NCBI RefSeq assembly: GCF_013375535.1
Contig: NZ_JABXJG010000001.1
Coordinates: 310,001 to 374,000, forward strand
DNA: 64,000 bases
Origin: Sphingobium sp. 15-1
GTDB taxonomy: Bacteria > Pseudomonadota > Alphaproteobacteria > Sphingomonadales > Sphingomonadaceae
Direction of reading: 5' to 3'
Shown here: positions 12,197-19,469 of the stretch, in pieces
Layout of the letters: each line of letters opens with the position of its first letter
Numbering within the stretch: the first letter of the stretch is position 1
The notes under the pieces: generated by a model
What the model was told of the DNA's origin: nothing
Databases searched by the model: none
What the model saw: the letters and a program-made list of their open reading frames with translations, nothing else
Program-made: the position numbers and the translations under genes

Positions 12197-13363
12197 ATGA
12201 CTTTTGCGGCTATTCTAAGCGCCAGCCGGACCAGCAGCGATTCGGCCGGATCGCTGCGCGGCAGCTTGCATTTCGCCGGGCAGACGCTGGTGGAATATCA
12301 GGCGCGGCAGGCCGTGCGCGCTGGCGCCGACCGGGTGATGATCCTGGTCAGCGTCATCACCCCCGCGCTCTCCCAGGCGGTGGACCGGTTGTCGGCGGAC
12401 GGCATCGCCGTCGCGCTGGTGCGGGACATGGTGTCGATGGTGCGCGACGCGCCACGTGACGCCGACACGCTGCTGGTGGCCGATGGAGCGATCATCGGGC
12501 AGCGCTATTTCGAGGCGATGGCCGGGCAGGAGGGCAATGCCTTGCTGGTGACGGACGACAGCCGCGCCAGCGCGCCGTTCGAACGGATCGATGCCGGCCA
12601 GCGTTGGGGAGGGTTGGCGCGGATCAGCCCGGATCTGCTGTTCAGCACGCTGGACATGATCGGTGACTGGGACTTGGCGCTCACCCTGGTGCGGGCGGCG
12701 GTGCAGGCTGGGGCGCGGCGCGTTACGGTGCCGCAGGACGATCTGCTGGAAGGCCGGGTGGCGCTGGTCGAGACGCAGGAGCAGGCCGATCTGGCGGCGC
12801 AGGCGGTGCTTTCCCATGGGCCGCGGCAGCGGCGCGCGCGGGGCGCCGCGGAACATTATCTGCTGGGACCGGGCGCACGGTTGATCAGCCCGGCGCTGAT
12901 GCGCATGCAGGTTCCCGCCCTGCAGGTGCGGATCACGGCCATGGCGCTGGGCGCGATCGCGCTGGTGCCGATCGAGTTGCTCTGGACCGGAGCGGGCTTT
13001 TGCCTGCTGCTGCTGTCGCTGCTTCTGGCGGAAACGGCGGACCGGCTGGACGAGATGGCGTTGCGGCCGCTGCCCATGGGCTGGATGGCCCTTGTCGCGC
13101 CCGCCTTTGCGGTGGGCGGAATAGCCGTGGCGGGGGAGGGGGCGACGTCGGCCTATCTCGCGCTGATGCTGGCCATCATCCAGTTGGCGGATCGTTGGCA
13201 GAAGGTGGGCGCGGCGCGGCCATGGGCGATCTTCACCCCTGCCACCGCGCTGATTCCCTTGCTGGCGGCGTCGTTCGCCGGGGCGCTGGCGCCAATGTTC
13301 GGCCTGGCGATGCTATGCGCCATTGCGTCGGCCGGAATGATGATCCTGCAGCGGCGGGTTTGA
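12197..13363 (+). CDS. Nucleotidyltransferase-like domain fused to a membrane domain, unknown function
   Basis: Start taken at ATG 12197 (MTFAAILSASRTSS); an in-frame GTG at 12161 is possible. About 388 residues. The N-terminal about 210 residues look like a Rossmann/GT-A nucleotidyltransferase-type fold: a strand-like opening, VEYQARQAVRAGADRVMILV, then DADTLLVADGAII and ARRVTVPQDD. The usual GxGxR-x-K nucleotide loop is not clear (AGSLRGSLHFAGQ), so catalytic activity is uncertain. The C-terminal half carries about five hydrophobic segments (MALGAIALVPIELLW, FCLLLLSLLLAE, WMALVAPAFAVGGIAV, AYLALMLAIIQLA, then two near the end) with DEMALRPLPMG between. The arrangement recalls membrane enzymes that couple sugar-nucleotide and phospholipid-type domains, but no CDP-alcohol signature is visible. 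Unrecognised; treat as a membrane protein of unknown role. Confidence 0.65.
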   Translation: MTFAAILSASRTSSDSAGSLRGSLHFAGQTLVEYQARQAVRAGADRVMILVSVITPALSQAVDRLSADGIAVALVRDMVSMVRDAPRDADTLLVADGAIIGQRYFEAMAGQEGNALLVTDDSRASAPFERIDAGQRWGGLARISPDLLFSTLDMIGDWDLALTLVRAAVQAGARRVTVPQDDLLEGRVALVETQEQADLAAQAVLSHGPRQRRARGAAEHYLLGPGARLISPALMRMQVPALQVRITAMALGAIALVPIELLWTGAGFCLLLLSLLLAETADRLDEMALRPLPMGWMALVAPAFAVGGIAVAGEGATSAYLALMLAIIQLADRWQKVGAARPWAIFTPATALIPLLAASFAGALAPMFGLAMLCAIASAGMMILQRRV

Positions 13364-13409
13364 GCGATTTTGCTCGTTACGGTTTAGTGCATTTTAACGA
13401 CGTGCCTTT

Positions 13410-14507
13410 ATGCTGGCCGATATGAGTGCCTTTTCGTCCCTGATCGGACCGACCCAGGCGGACTGCTGGCCGATGGCGCAAGTCATGGCGGGCATGTCCG
13501 CCGTTCCCGTTGGTCATGCCATTGATCTGGCGTTTTTCTTTCCCGATGAGGGGCGGGACCGGCACGATGCGCTGGTGGCGGAAACCCGGCGGCATCTGGG
13601 CGGATGCCTGACGGCGATAGAGATCGGATTGCGGCTGGCGCTGGAGGAAAGGCCTGAAATCGCGGAGGCTCTGGCGCAATGGCCGCAGCCGGTCTGCTGG
13701 CCGACCCTGCGCGCGCAGCCGACCCTGCTGGGACCGGCGTTGCTCGCCCATATGCAGATGCGCGGTGGGGTCAGCCTGATGCTGCGGCAATTTGGCGGTC
13801 CCGACGGTCATGCGGGCGGCGAATCGGAGGCGGATGCGCTGTTCCCCGCCGACGACCCCGCTTTGGGGGAGGCGCTGGCGGCGTTGATGCTGGCCGAGGG
13901 GCGCTGGCTGATGACGGCGGCGGAAGATCAGCCGATGCAGCCCGATCTGCCGGCGGGCTTTTTCGCGGAACTGCTGTGGACGGCCGGGGCTTGCCTGGCG
14001 GCGATCGTCCAGCGCAGCGGCGTGATCGAGCCGGAGGCGGTGGTGCCGCTGATGGAGGCGGCGGGGCAGCATTTGCTGACGCGGCATGACGAAGCCACGG
14101 GGCCGATCGCGGCGGCGGATCGCCTGGTTCGTCAGTTGGGCGATCGGGCCGATGCGCCGGATTTGATGGGGACCGCGCTGGGGCAGCGGCAATTCCTGCT
14201 GTTCGCCGCGCTGGCCGGACGGCGGTTGCGGATGGAAAGCGCGCAGGTCGCGGACATATTGGTGATGGCGCCAGTGGGCCAGGTCGCGGCGCTTTGCCGC
14301 GCCCTGGGGGGATCGGACGCCGATTACCGGCATTTGCTGATGGCGCTGCGGCCAGTGCGGCCGTCCCTGTCCGATACGGCGATCGTTGGAGAAGCGGCGC
14401 GCTACCAGGATCTGACCGTGGCGCAGGCCGATGCGGCGGTGGGGGCCCTGCGCGCGCCCGCCGCGCTGCGGGCCAAGCTGGATCATCTGCGGCGGATCAG
14501 CGGCTGA
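13410..14507 (+). CDS. Helical cytosolic protein, possibly DUF2336-type
   Basis: 365 residues, Ala/Leu/Glu-rich, with no signal peptide or membrane segment; probably all-helical. The layout (repeated short helices with RMESAQVADILVMAP and ALRPVRPSLSDTA) is like alphaproteobacterial DUF2336 proteins, which often neighbour signalling genes. I cannot confirm the family by eye. Start uncertain: ATG 13410 or ATG 13422 (MSAFSSLIG). Its TGA overlaps the ATG of the following histidine-kinase-like gene (TGATG), so the two are translationally coupled and probably act together. Confidence 0.6.
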   Translation: MLADMSAFSSLIGPTQADCWPMAQVMAGMSAVPVGHAIDLAFFFPDEGRDRHDALVAETRRHLGGCLTAIEIGLRLALEERPEIAEALAQWPQPVCWPTLRAQPTLLGPALLAHMQMRGGVSLMLRQFGGPDGHAGGESEADALFPADDPALGEALAALMLAEGRWLMTAAEDQPMQPDLPAGFFAELLWTAGACLAAIVQRSGVIEPEAVVPLMEAAGQHLLTRHDEATGPIAAADRLVRQLGDRADAPDLMGTALGQRQFLLFAALAGRRLRMESAQVADILVMAPVGQVAALCRALGGSDADYRHLLMALRPVRPSLSDTAIVGEAARYQDLTVAQADAAVGALRAPAALRAKLDHLRRISG

Positions 14508-15892
14508 TGAACATGCCGGCGCATCCCGCCGTCATCCGGGCGACGGTCGCCGCGGATGGCCGGCTGCTGAGTGCGGATGCGCCCTTGCTCGCCTTGCAGC
14601 AGGAGGCGGGCGGCGATCTGGGGAGCGCGTTGGCGATTCCGCAACTGGCGGCGATGGCGCGGCTGGCCGGACATTTGGGAATCGCGCTGTCGCGGCCCGT
14701 CGTCGCGGCGGCGGAGCGTGGCGACATCGACATGTGGGTCCGCGCCAAGCCGGACGCGGGCCTGGTCCAGCTTGCCGTCATCGACTGGCATGAGCGGCAG
14801 GCCGCTGTCGCGCCGGTCGATCTGGCGCGGCGCGATACCGACATCGCTGCCTTGTCGGATGGCTGGACATGGCAGATCGACACGCAATTGCGGTTTCAGA
14901 TGGTGTTGGAGGGCTTTGGCGACGAGGGCGCGCTGCCTTCGGCCCCGCCTGTGCCGGGCAGCCGCTTCACCAGCTATTTCGAGTTGCGGCCGGACAGGGA
15001 TGGCGATCTGGCGATCCTGCGCGGCTTTGCCCAGCGGCGCGCCTTTCGCGATCAGGCGGCGGCGCTGAGCGGCGATGCAGAGCAGCGCTTCATGCTGTCG
15101 GGCTTTCCGATGTTCGATCTGGCTGGACAGTTGGTGGGCTATCGCGGCAAGGCGCTGCCATTGGATCGCGCCGTGACGGCGCCGCGCATCGCGCCGGAAC
15201 CGGCGATCTTCTATCCGGCCGAATTCGGGAAGAGGCTGGACCGGTCCTTACGCCAACCTTTGGGCCGGATCATCGCCAATGCGGATTCGATCGGCGCGCA
15301 ACTGGAAGGACCGTTGCGGCCCGATTATGTCGGCTATGCCCATGACATATCGGCGGCGGGGCGGCATCTGATGGCGCTGATCGACGATCTGGCCGATCTT
15401 CAGGCGATCGACCGGCCGGATTTCAGCGTGACCGCCGAGGAACTGGATCTGGCCGACATAGGGCGGCGGGCGGCGGGATTGTTTCTGGTCAAGGCGCTGG
15501 ATCGGAGCATTTGCATAGCGGCGCCCCCGGCGGAGGCGAAGGAGCCTGCCATCGGGGAATTTCGCCGGGCCTTGCAGATATTGATGAACCTTGTCGGCAA
15601 TGCGGTGCGCTATGCGCCCGAAGGATCGACCGTGCGGATCGAGACCGGTCGGGACGCTGGTCAGGCCTGGATCGCGGTATTGGACCAGGGGGACGGCGTT
15701 CCCGTCGAGAGCCGCGAGCGCATCTTCGACAAGTTCGAGCGATTGGGCCGCAGCGATGCGGGCGGCAGCGGTCTGGGCCTTTATATTTCGCGGCGGTTGG
15801 CTCGGGCGATGGATGGGGACATCCGCATCGATGACGCGCCTGACGGGGGCGCGCGGTTCATGCTTTTGCTTCCGGCTTTGGGGGAGGTCTGA
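14507..15892 (+). CDS. Histidine-kinase-like protein with Arg in place of the phosphorylated His (pseudokinase candidate)
   Basis: 461 residues from ATG 14507, overlapping the stop of the upstream gene. N-terminal about 230 residues look PAS-like (FTSYFELRPDRDGD ... GFPMFDLAGQLVGYRGKAL). The HisKA-type helix contains DRSLRQPLGRIIANAD; aligning RSLRQPL to the usual HELRTPL puts Arg (about residue 246, codon CGG) where the phospho-acceptor His should be. The ATP-binding HATPase_c domain looks intact: N-box MNLVGNAVRYAPEGS, G1 DQGDGVP, F-box IFDKFER, G2 GGSGLGLYISRRLA. No membrane segment, so cytosolic. Known precedent: the Caulobacter kinase-like DivL has Tyr at this site and works as a regulator rather than a phosphodonor. 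Similar use here is inference. The Hpt-like protein 2.4 kb upstream is degenerate at the equivalent position. Confidence 0.78.
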   Translation: MNMPAHPAVIRATVAADGRLLSADAPLLALQQEAGGDLGSALAIPQLAAMARLAGHLGIALSRPVVAAAERGDIDMWVRAKPDAGLVQLAVIDWHERQAAVAPVDLARRDTDIAALSDGWTWQIDTQLRFQMVLEGFGDEGALPSAPPVPGSRFTSYFELRPDRDGDLAILRGFAQRRAFRDQAAALSGDAEQRFMLSGFPMFDLAGQLVGYRGKALPLDRAVTAPRIAPEPAIFYPAEFGKRLDRSLRQPLGRIIANADSIGAQLEGPLRPDYVGYAHDISAAGRHLMALIDDLADLQAIDRPDFSVTAEELDLADIGRRAAGLFLVKALDRSICIAAPPAEAKEPAIGEFRRALQILMNLVGNAVRYAPEGSTVRIETGRDAGQAWIAVLDQGDGVPVESRERIFDKFERLGRSDAGGSGLGLYISRRLARAMDGDIRIDDAPDGGARFMLLLPALGEV

Positions 15893-16024
15893 GCGAAAGG
15901 TCTGGAGAGGGCAGCTTCCTGCTATCGCCATAATCGTCACCCTGAACTTGTTTAGAGTCCTCCATCGGGAGAAACCCCTCCGACTTCAGTCGGATACTGG
16001 CTTCAGCCACAGACTCGGCCAGTA

Positions 16025-16092
16025 GCCTGTACCCTCGGAGAAAAATGAACAGCCCGAAGGGCGAGAGTTCATTTTTCTCCGAGGGTACAGGC
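16025..16092 (+). promoter_or_regulatory. 26-bp perfect hairpin sequestering the tnpA ribosome-binding site
   Basis: Arms 16025-16050 and 16067-16092 are exactly complementary over 26 bp; the loop itself contains a GCCC-GAA-GGGC mini-stem. The only plausible Shine-Dalgarno for the ATG at 16094 (GAGGG, 16081-16085) lies inside the 3' arm. In IS200 elements a 5' mRNA stem-loop is known to block tnpA translation and read-through transcription; the same role is likely here. Confidence 0.7.
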
Positions 16093-16093
16093 T

Positions 16094-16533
16094 ATGGGCT
16101 ACAGCAGCGGTTGTCACACAACATTTCATCATCGCTACCATCTGGTCTGGGCGCCGAAACGAAGTTCAGCAAAGCTAAATATCGGTTCAAGGTGCTCCAT
16201 GGTGAGGTACGCCTGCGGGTGCGCGAGATCATCCGACAGGTCTGCGCCGAGATGGGCGTGACCATTGTCCATGGCGTATTGTCTCGCGACCACGTCCACA
16301 TGTTCGTCGAGATACCGCCCCACGTCTCGGTCAGCGACTTCGTGCGGCGCGCCAAGGGCAGGTCATCGCGCAAGATCCAGCAGGAGTTCGAGCATATCCG
16401 CAAGCGCTACTGGGGCCAACGCTTCTGGCAGCGGGGCTACTTCTCGACGACATCCGGCAACATCACCGATGACACCATCCTGCGTTATCTCGACAAGCAT
16501 GGCCACAAAAATGGCTTCAGCCCCTCCGCATGA
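16094..16533 (+). pseudogene. tnpA: IS200-type Y1 transposase TnpA, frameshifted
   Basis: HUH single-strand transposase. From ATG 16094 the reading begins MGYSSGCHTTFHHRYHLVWA (then PKR), the conserved N-terminus. The rest of the enzyme (YRFKVLHGEVRLRVREIIRQ, the HUH-motif stretch DHVHMFVEIP, WGQRFWQRGYFSTTSGN, and ILRYLDKHG with the probable catalytic Tyr) is in the neighbouring frame, which runs on to TGA 16531-16533. The frames disagree between about 16160 and 16180. In relatives, as remembered, WA(P/T)K runs straight into YR(F/Y)KVL, so an insertion of about 20 nt after CCGAAA is the simplest explanation. An open frame from ATG 16045 covers the second part, but that ATG lies in the hairpin and its first about 35 codons lack homology. 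Probably inactive unless ribosomes shift frame. Confidence 0.8.
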
Positions 16534-16735
16534 TCCTACCGGCGTCAGCCGGTCAGTTATTCAGCTGCGCTGGCCTACGGCTCAGGGTCCATTTCTCCGG
16601 ATTGAGCCTCGGTTCGTGGGGAGAAATGGATGCTGAAACAAGTTCAGCATGACGAATAAGGCAGGGGCAGCTTATGTCCGCTATTGGCCATTTCCCGACA
16701 TTCCGAATTTGCCCAGGGCCTGACGTGAAGCCGCT

Positions 16736-17323
16736 TCAGGCGGCGGCGTCCCGAACCGGGATGCCTGCGATCCGCATGAAGTTCGCCAGCATGTCATGGC
16801 CATGTTCGGTGGCGATGCTTTCCGGGTGGAACTGGACCGAGTGGATCGGCAGGTCGCGGTGGCGGAAGCCCATGACCGATCCGTCCTCGCTGGTGGCGTT
16901 GACGACCAGCGTGTCGGGAATGTCCTCCACGATCAGCGAGTGATAGCGGGTGGCGGTGAAGGGCGAGGGCAGGCCTTCGAACAGGCCGGTGCCGTCATGG
17001 CTGACGGGGGAGGTCTTGCCGTGCATCAGGCCGCCGCGCACGACCTTGCCGCCGAAATGCTGACCGATCGACTGGTGGCCCAGGCACACGCCCAGCAACG
17101 GAGCGCCTGCATCGGCACAGGCGGCGACGAGGTCCAGGCTGACGCCCGCCTCATTGGGGGTGCAGGGGCCGGGGGACAGCAGGAAGGCCTGCGCGCCGGT
17201 GGAGAGGGCCTGGCCGGCGGAAATGGCGTCGTTGCGGACGACCTCCACCTGCGCGCCCAGTTCCATGAGGTAATGGACCAGATTCCAGGTGAAGCTGTCG
17301 TAATTGTCGATGACGAGGATCAT
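16736..17323 (-). CDS. trpG: Glutamine amidotransferase of anthranilate/aminodeoxychorismate synthase (TrpG/PabA)
   Basis: Supplies ammonia from glutamine to chorismate for tryptophan or folate (p-aminobenzoate) synthesis. 195 residues, normal length. Class I GATase triad visible: Cys80 in GVCLGHQ, His166 and Glu168 in FHPES. N-terminus [19 protein letters not shown] and [11 protein letters not shown] are characteristic. TrpG and PabA cannot be separated by sequence alone and the same protein often serves both enzymes. It stands alone: no trpE, trpD or pabB beside it, with the IS-bearing repeat on one side and a family A repeat on the other. Confidence 0.93.
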   Translation of the reverse strand: MILVIDNYDSFTWNLVHYLMELGAQVEVVRNDAISAGQALSTGAQAFLLSPGPCTPNEAGVSLDLVAACADAGAPLLGVCLGHQSIGQHFGGKVVRGGLMHGKTSPVSHDGTGLFEGLPSPFTATRYHSLIVEDIPDTLVVNATSEDGSVMGFRHRDLPIHSVQFHPESIATEHGHDMLANFMRIAGIPVRDAAA

Positions 17324-17434
17324 GAAGCGGCTTTAGCGCGGGATTGGGGGTTGGGGAAGGGTCGGGATTTTCGGACGATGGCGATTTTGGGTGGGAAGCG
17401 GACGATCTAGTTGCACTGTTTCCTAGAAATGCAC

Positions 17435-17521
17435 CGTGCTCCTGCGCAGGCAGGAGCCCAGTTCAAACGGTGCGATGATCCACTAAGGGCAGGACTGGGC
17501 TCCTGCCTGCGCAGGAGCACG
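17435..17521. repeat. Palindromic element, family A copy 2
   Basis: Nearly perfect copy: CGTGCTCCTGCGCAGGCAGG opening, spacer core ACGGTGCGATGATCCAC, closing CTGCCTGCGCAGGAGCACG. Each arm contains GCTCCTGC pairing with GCAGGAGC over a 4-nt loop. Located upstream of trpG and downstream of the NRDE gene, both on the minus strand. Confidence 0.88.
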
Positions 17522-17554
17522 TATCGCCCGACGGCAGCAATTGGCCCTTTCCCG

Positions 17555-18307
17555 TCATCGGCTTCCAGCAGGCCAATTGAAAGTCACACCGGTTTCCCCG
17601 GTCTGCACGCCGTCCGGATCGAAACGGCGTTCGTTGATCGTGCCATGACCTTCCGCATCAATGGCGATGACCGTGCTGCAGCGCGTGCCGTACGCCGGAT
17701 TGCGGATGAAGATGGGGGAGATCAGCGCCTCGGCCGGAACGTCAGACGGCGTATCGGGTGCGATGCCTGCGTGCGGAAGGCTTTCCGACCGGAGGGTGTC
17801 GAAGAGGGAGAGGGGATCGTCAGCTCCCGCCACCAGCCAGTCGAGCAGGGCGGATTTGAGCGCCAGCGTCTTCGGCCAGGGCGCGTCGAGCGTGCCGTTG
17901 GAAAGACCGTAAAGTCCCGGAGTGAGATCCGTGCGCAAGGGAGCAGGCCGGTTGGTGAGGAAATGGGCCTGGTCGCCTTCGATCAGGATGAGGTTGAAGG
18001 GGTTGAAGCCATCCAACGGGGCGGCCTCGCGGCCTGCCAGCAGGTCCGTCACCAGCGCCCCGCGGGACGCGCGGTCGGGCTTGGGGTCGCCATAGCCGCG
18101 CAGGTTGGTGACGATGGCGGCGCGGCCCTGTTCCGACACGCCCAGCCATGTTCCGCCGGACAGCAAATCCTGACCGGCGATCAGATGATCGGGTTTCTCC
18201 CAGCGGGCGAGCGGCGCAGCGGGGCGGGCGTGCAGCTCGTCGCGATTGCCGATCAGGATCAGCCGCCAGCGCGGATGCGCTTTCCAAGCCATTGCCATGA
18301 TGCACAT
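17555..18307 (-). CDS. NRDE (TANGO2) family protein
   Basis: 250 residues beginning MCIMAMAWKAHPRWRLILIG followed by NRDE, the family hallmark (Asn-Arg-Asp-Glu, about residues 21-24). Other conserved spots: GGTWLGVSEQGRAAIVTNLR, NPFNLILIEG, LSNG (about residue 140), and TRCSTVIAID near the C-terminus. TANGO2-like proteins have been linked to lipid and acyl-CoA homeostasis in eukaryotes; bacterial function is unclear. The Cys at position 2 after Met resembles N-terminal-nucleophile enzymes, but this is speculative. No signal peptide; probably cytosolic. Single gene on the minus strand, diverging from the tmRNA gene. Confidence 0.85.
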   Translation of the reverse strand: MCIMAMAWKAHPRWRLILIGNRDELHARPAAPLARWEKPDHLIAGQDLLSGGTWLGVSEQGRAAIVTNLRGYGDPKPDRASRGALVTDLLAGREAAPLDGFNPFNLILIEGDQAHFLTNRPAPLRTDLTPGLYGLSNGTLDAPWPKTLALKSALLDWLVAGADDPLSLFDTLRSESLPHAGIAPDTPSDVPAEALISPIFIRNPAYGTRCSTVIAIDAEGHGTINERRFDPDGVQTGETGVTFNWPAGSR

Positions 18308-18387
18308 GCCGTTTCCCTCCCTATGCGCGACGGCTTGATAAACGGTCCGCGCCTCTCCATATAGGCCCGTGCCGGGTTCGCCCGGCT

Positions 18388-18730
18388 ATGGTGATAAATC
18401 GTGTCGTGCAATAGGCGCAGCGGACCCGGGGGCGGTACCCGGCGGCTCCACCATTTATCCCGTTGACCTTGATGGGTTGGGCGGGGTGATTGACGGGGCC
18501 GAACTAGGATCGACGTGTGTTGAAAAGCGATATTTTCACCCGGCCTGAGTACGCCGTAAAAAGGTTCAAAACACGTAAGTGCCAACGATAACGAGGCTCT
18601 TGCTCTTGCTGCGTAATTGATGGCCTCACGGCCGGACATTACTCAAAAAGAACGCGGTTGAACCCACCGGGCAACAGAAGGGAATTCAGCGGCCGCCGGA
18701 GGGGCCGGGCAACAGAACCCTCCGGACCTT
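18388..18730 (+). ncRNA. ssrA: Transfer-messenger RNA, circularly permuted two-piece (alphaproteobacterial) type
   Basis: Rescues stalled ribosomes with SmpB. The acceptor piece comes first: a T-arm (CCGGG/CCCGG) then CGGCTCC-A-CCA ending at 18453. After an intervening segment (18454-18494) the coding piece starts at 18495 with GGGGCCG, which pairs with CGGCTCC to rebuild the acceptor stem with one G-U pair. GGATCGACG, typical of the tmRNA 5' part, follows. The tag frame 18581-18616 reads ANDNEALALAA then TAA, the expected alphaproteobacterial degradation tag. CGTGTGTTGAA (18513-) pairs with TTCAAAACACG. A stem CCGGAGGG/CCCTCCGG closes the 3' side. The outer ends (18388 and 18730) are estimates; mature ends need mapping. 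Antisense open frames here are not genes. Confidence 0.92.
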
Positions 18731-18978
18731 CATGACATTTTCGGATTTTTCCCGGCGCGCGGTCCATGGATCGTCTTGCGCCCTTTTGCGATTCGAATCG
18801 GGCGCCGCGTAACTCATTCATTCGATTACACTTTTATGACACTATTGCGTAAAATTTATAAGATATTGTTTTAAAAGAGATAAAAATCCTTTTTTTGCCT
18901 TTGTTCCAGTCTTGTCCCCATGTCATCAAAGTGAAATACTCAGCGCTATTGTAGAAGGTTTTTTTGGGGAGAATCGGG
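18731..18978. other. AT-rich intergenic region, probable promoter of the downstream exported protein
   Basis: The stretch from about 18825 to 18900 is far richer in A and T than its surroundings (ATTTATAAGATATTG, TTTTAAAAGAGATAAAAAT) and has no coding potential. It lies directly upstream of the small TPR-like gene and probably contains its promoter; no -35/-10 pair can be chosen with confidence. Confidence 0.4.
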
Positions 18979-19359
18979 ATGAAGATGGTGGCTGCGACTT
19001 TCGGTCTGGCGCTGGCTTTTTCGTCGACCGTGGCTTTCGCGGCACCTGACGAGGTTGTCGTGGTGGGCGTGCCTGATGGCCGCCTGGCCTCCGGCGCGCT
19101 GGTCTCGGGCGATTATGCCCATGCGGCGCAGCGGCTGGAAGTCGTGCGTCCCGACGCGGCCAACGATCCCGCAAGGCTCATCAACCTTGGTAACGCCTAT
19201 GCCGGCATGGGCAAGATGAAGGCGGCGCGCGCGGCTTACAAGGCTGCCCGGTTCGCGCCGGATTCGCTGCTGGTGACGGCCGACGGCAATGAATCTTCCT
19301 CGCGCGACATCGCGCGTCGGGCGATGGGCCGTCTGGAAGCGCAATACGCCATGCGCTGA
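18979..19359 (+). CDS. Small exported TPR-like protein
   Basis: 126 residues from ATG 18979, preceded by GGGGAGA; an ATG at 18964 in the same frame lacks this. A signal peptide MKMVAATFGLALAFSSTVAFA is cleaved probably before APDE, so the product is periplasmic or secreted. The body contains one to two tetratricopeptide-like helical pairs (ALVSGDYAHAAQRLEVV, ARLINLGNAYAGMGKMKAAR, AAYKAARFAP). TPR repeats mediate protein contacts; the partner is unknown. It is a single gene followed by a terminator. Similar short TPR proteins are common in sphingomonads (recollection, not a search). Confidence 0.8.
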   Translation: MKMVAATFGLALAFSSTVAFAAPDEVVVVGVPDGRLASGALVSGDYAHAAQRLEVVRPDAANDPARLINLGNAYAGMGKMKAARAAYKAARFAPDSLLVTADGNESSSRDIARRAMGRLEAQYAMR

Positions 19360-19394
19360 AAATAGCATGGCGAAAGCCCTGGGTGCAGGGAGAG

Positions 19395-19428
19395 GGGGCG
19401 TCATCCTTAAGGGTGGCGCCCCTGCTTT
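19395..19428 (+). terminator. Probable terminator after the TPR-like gene
   Basis: A long hairpin (left GGGGCGTCATCCTT, right AAGGGTGGCGCCCC, two G-U pairs) is followed by TGCTTTAT. The stem is strong but the U-tract is weak. Confidence 0.55.
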
Positions 19429-19469
19429 ATGCGGCGCATGCGCGATCCCGGGCGATGTCGTCTTCCACC

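Larger units (their letters stand above)
15954..16582 (+). mobile_element. IS200/IS605-family element, about 629 bp
   Basis: Boundaries are inferred from the interrupted palindrome: removing exactly this block restores the repeat with no duplicated target bases, as expected for IS200/IS605 single-strand transposition, which makes no target-site duplication. The left end carries a subterminal hairpin TCCGAC-TTCA-GTCGGA (15979-15994) and the right end ACCGGC-GTCA-GCCGGT (16538-16553). Insertion is directly after TTGTTT. It carries one transposase gene, tnpA, and no tnpB. The gene is frameshifted, so the copy is probably not autonomous. Confidence 0.8.
15935..16654. repeat. Palindromic element, family E, split by an IS200/IS605-type insertion
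   Basis: Left fragment 15935-15953 (CGTCACCCTGAACTTGTTT) and right fragment 16583-16654 (starting CAGGGTCCATTTCTCC and ending AACAAGTTCAGCATGACG) join to give a continuous left arm complementary to the intact right arm. Each arm also forms its own mini-hairpin (ACCCTGAA with TTCAGGGT). The intervening 15954-16582 is the transposon. Confidence 0.82.

Noticed and set aside
13377..14486. 369-residue minus-strand open frame opposite the helical protein gene
   Set aside because: Gln/Arg/His-rich shadow; the plus-strand frame is translationally coupled to the kinase-like gene.
16045..16093. ATG 16045 as start of the transposase
   Set aside because: It lies within the 26-bp hairpin; the following residues up to about 16165 lack family similarity, whereas ATG 16094 gives the conserved MGYSSGCHTTFHHRYHLVW start in another frame.
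15954..16582. The IS transposase as the RAYT enzyme that mobilises the palindromic families
   Set aside because: Size, ends and the subterminal hairpins fit an ordinary IS200-type element; it is not flanked by matching family A-C units at its own termini and is frameshifted. A true RAYT, if any, must be elsewhere.
18259..18821. Two minus-strand open frames over the tmRNA region
   Set aside because: The sequence folds and reads as tmRNA on the plus strand with the expected tag; the antisense peptides look random.
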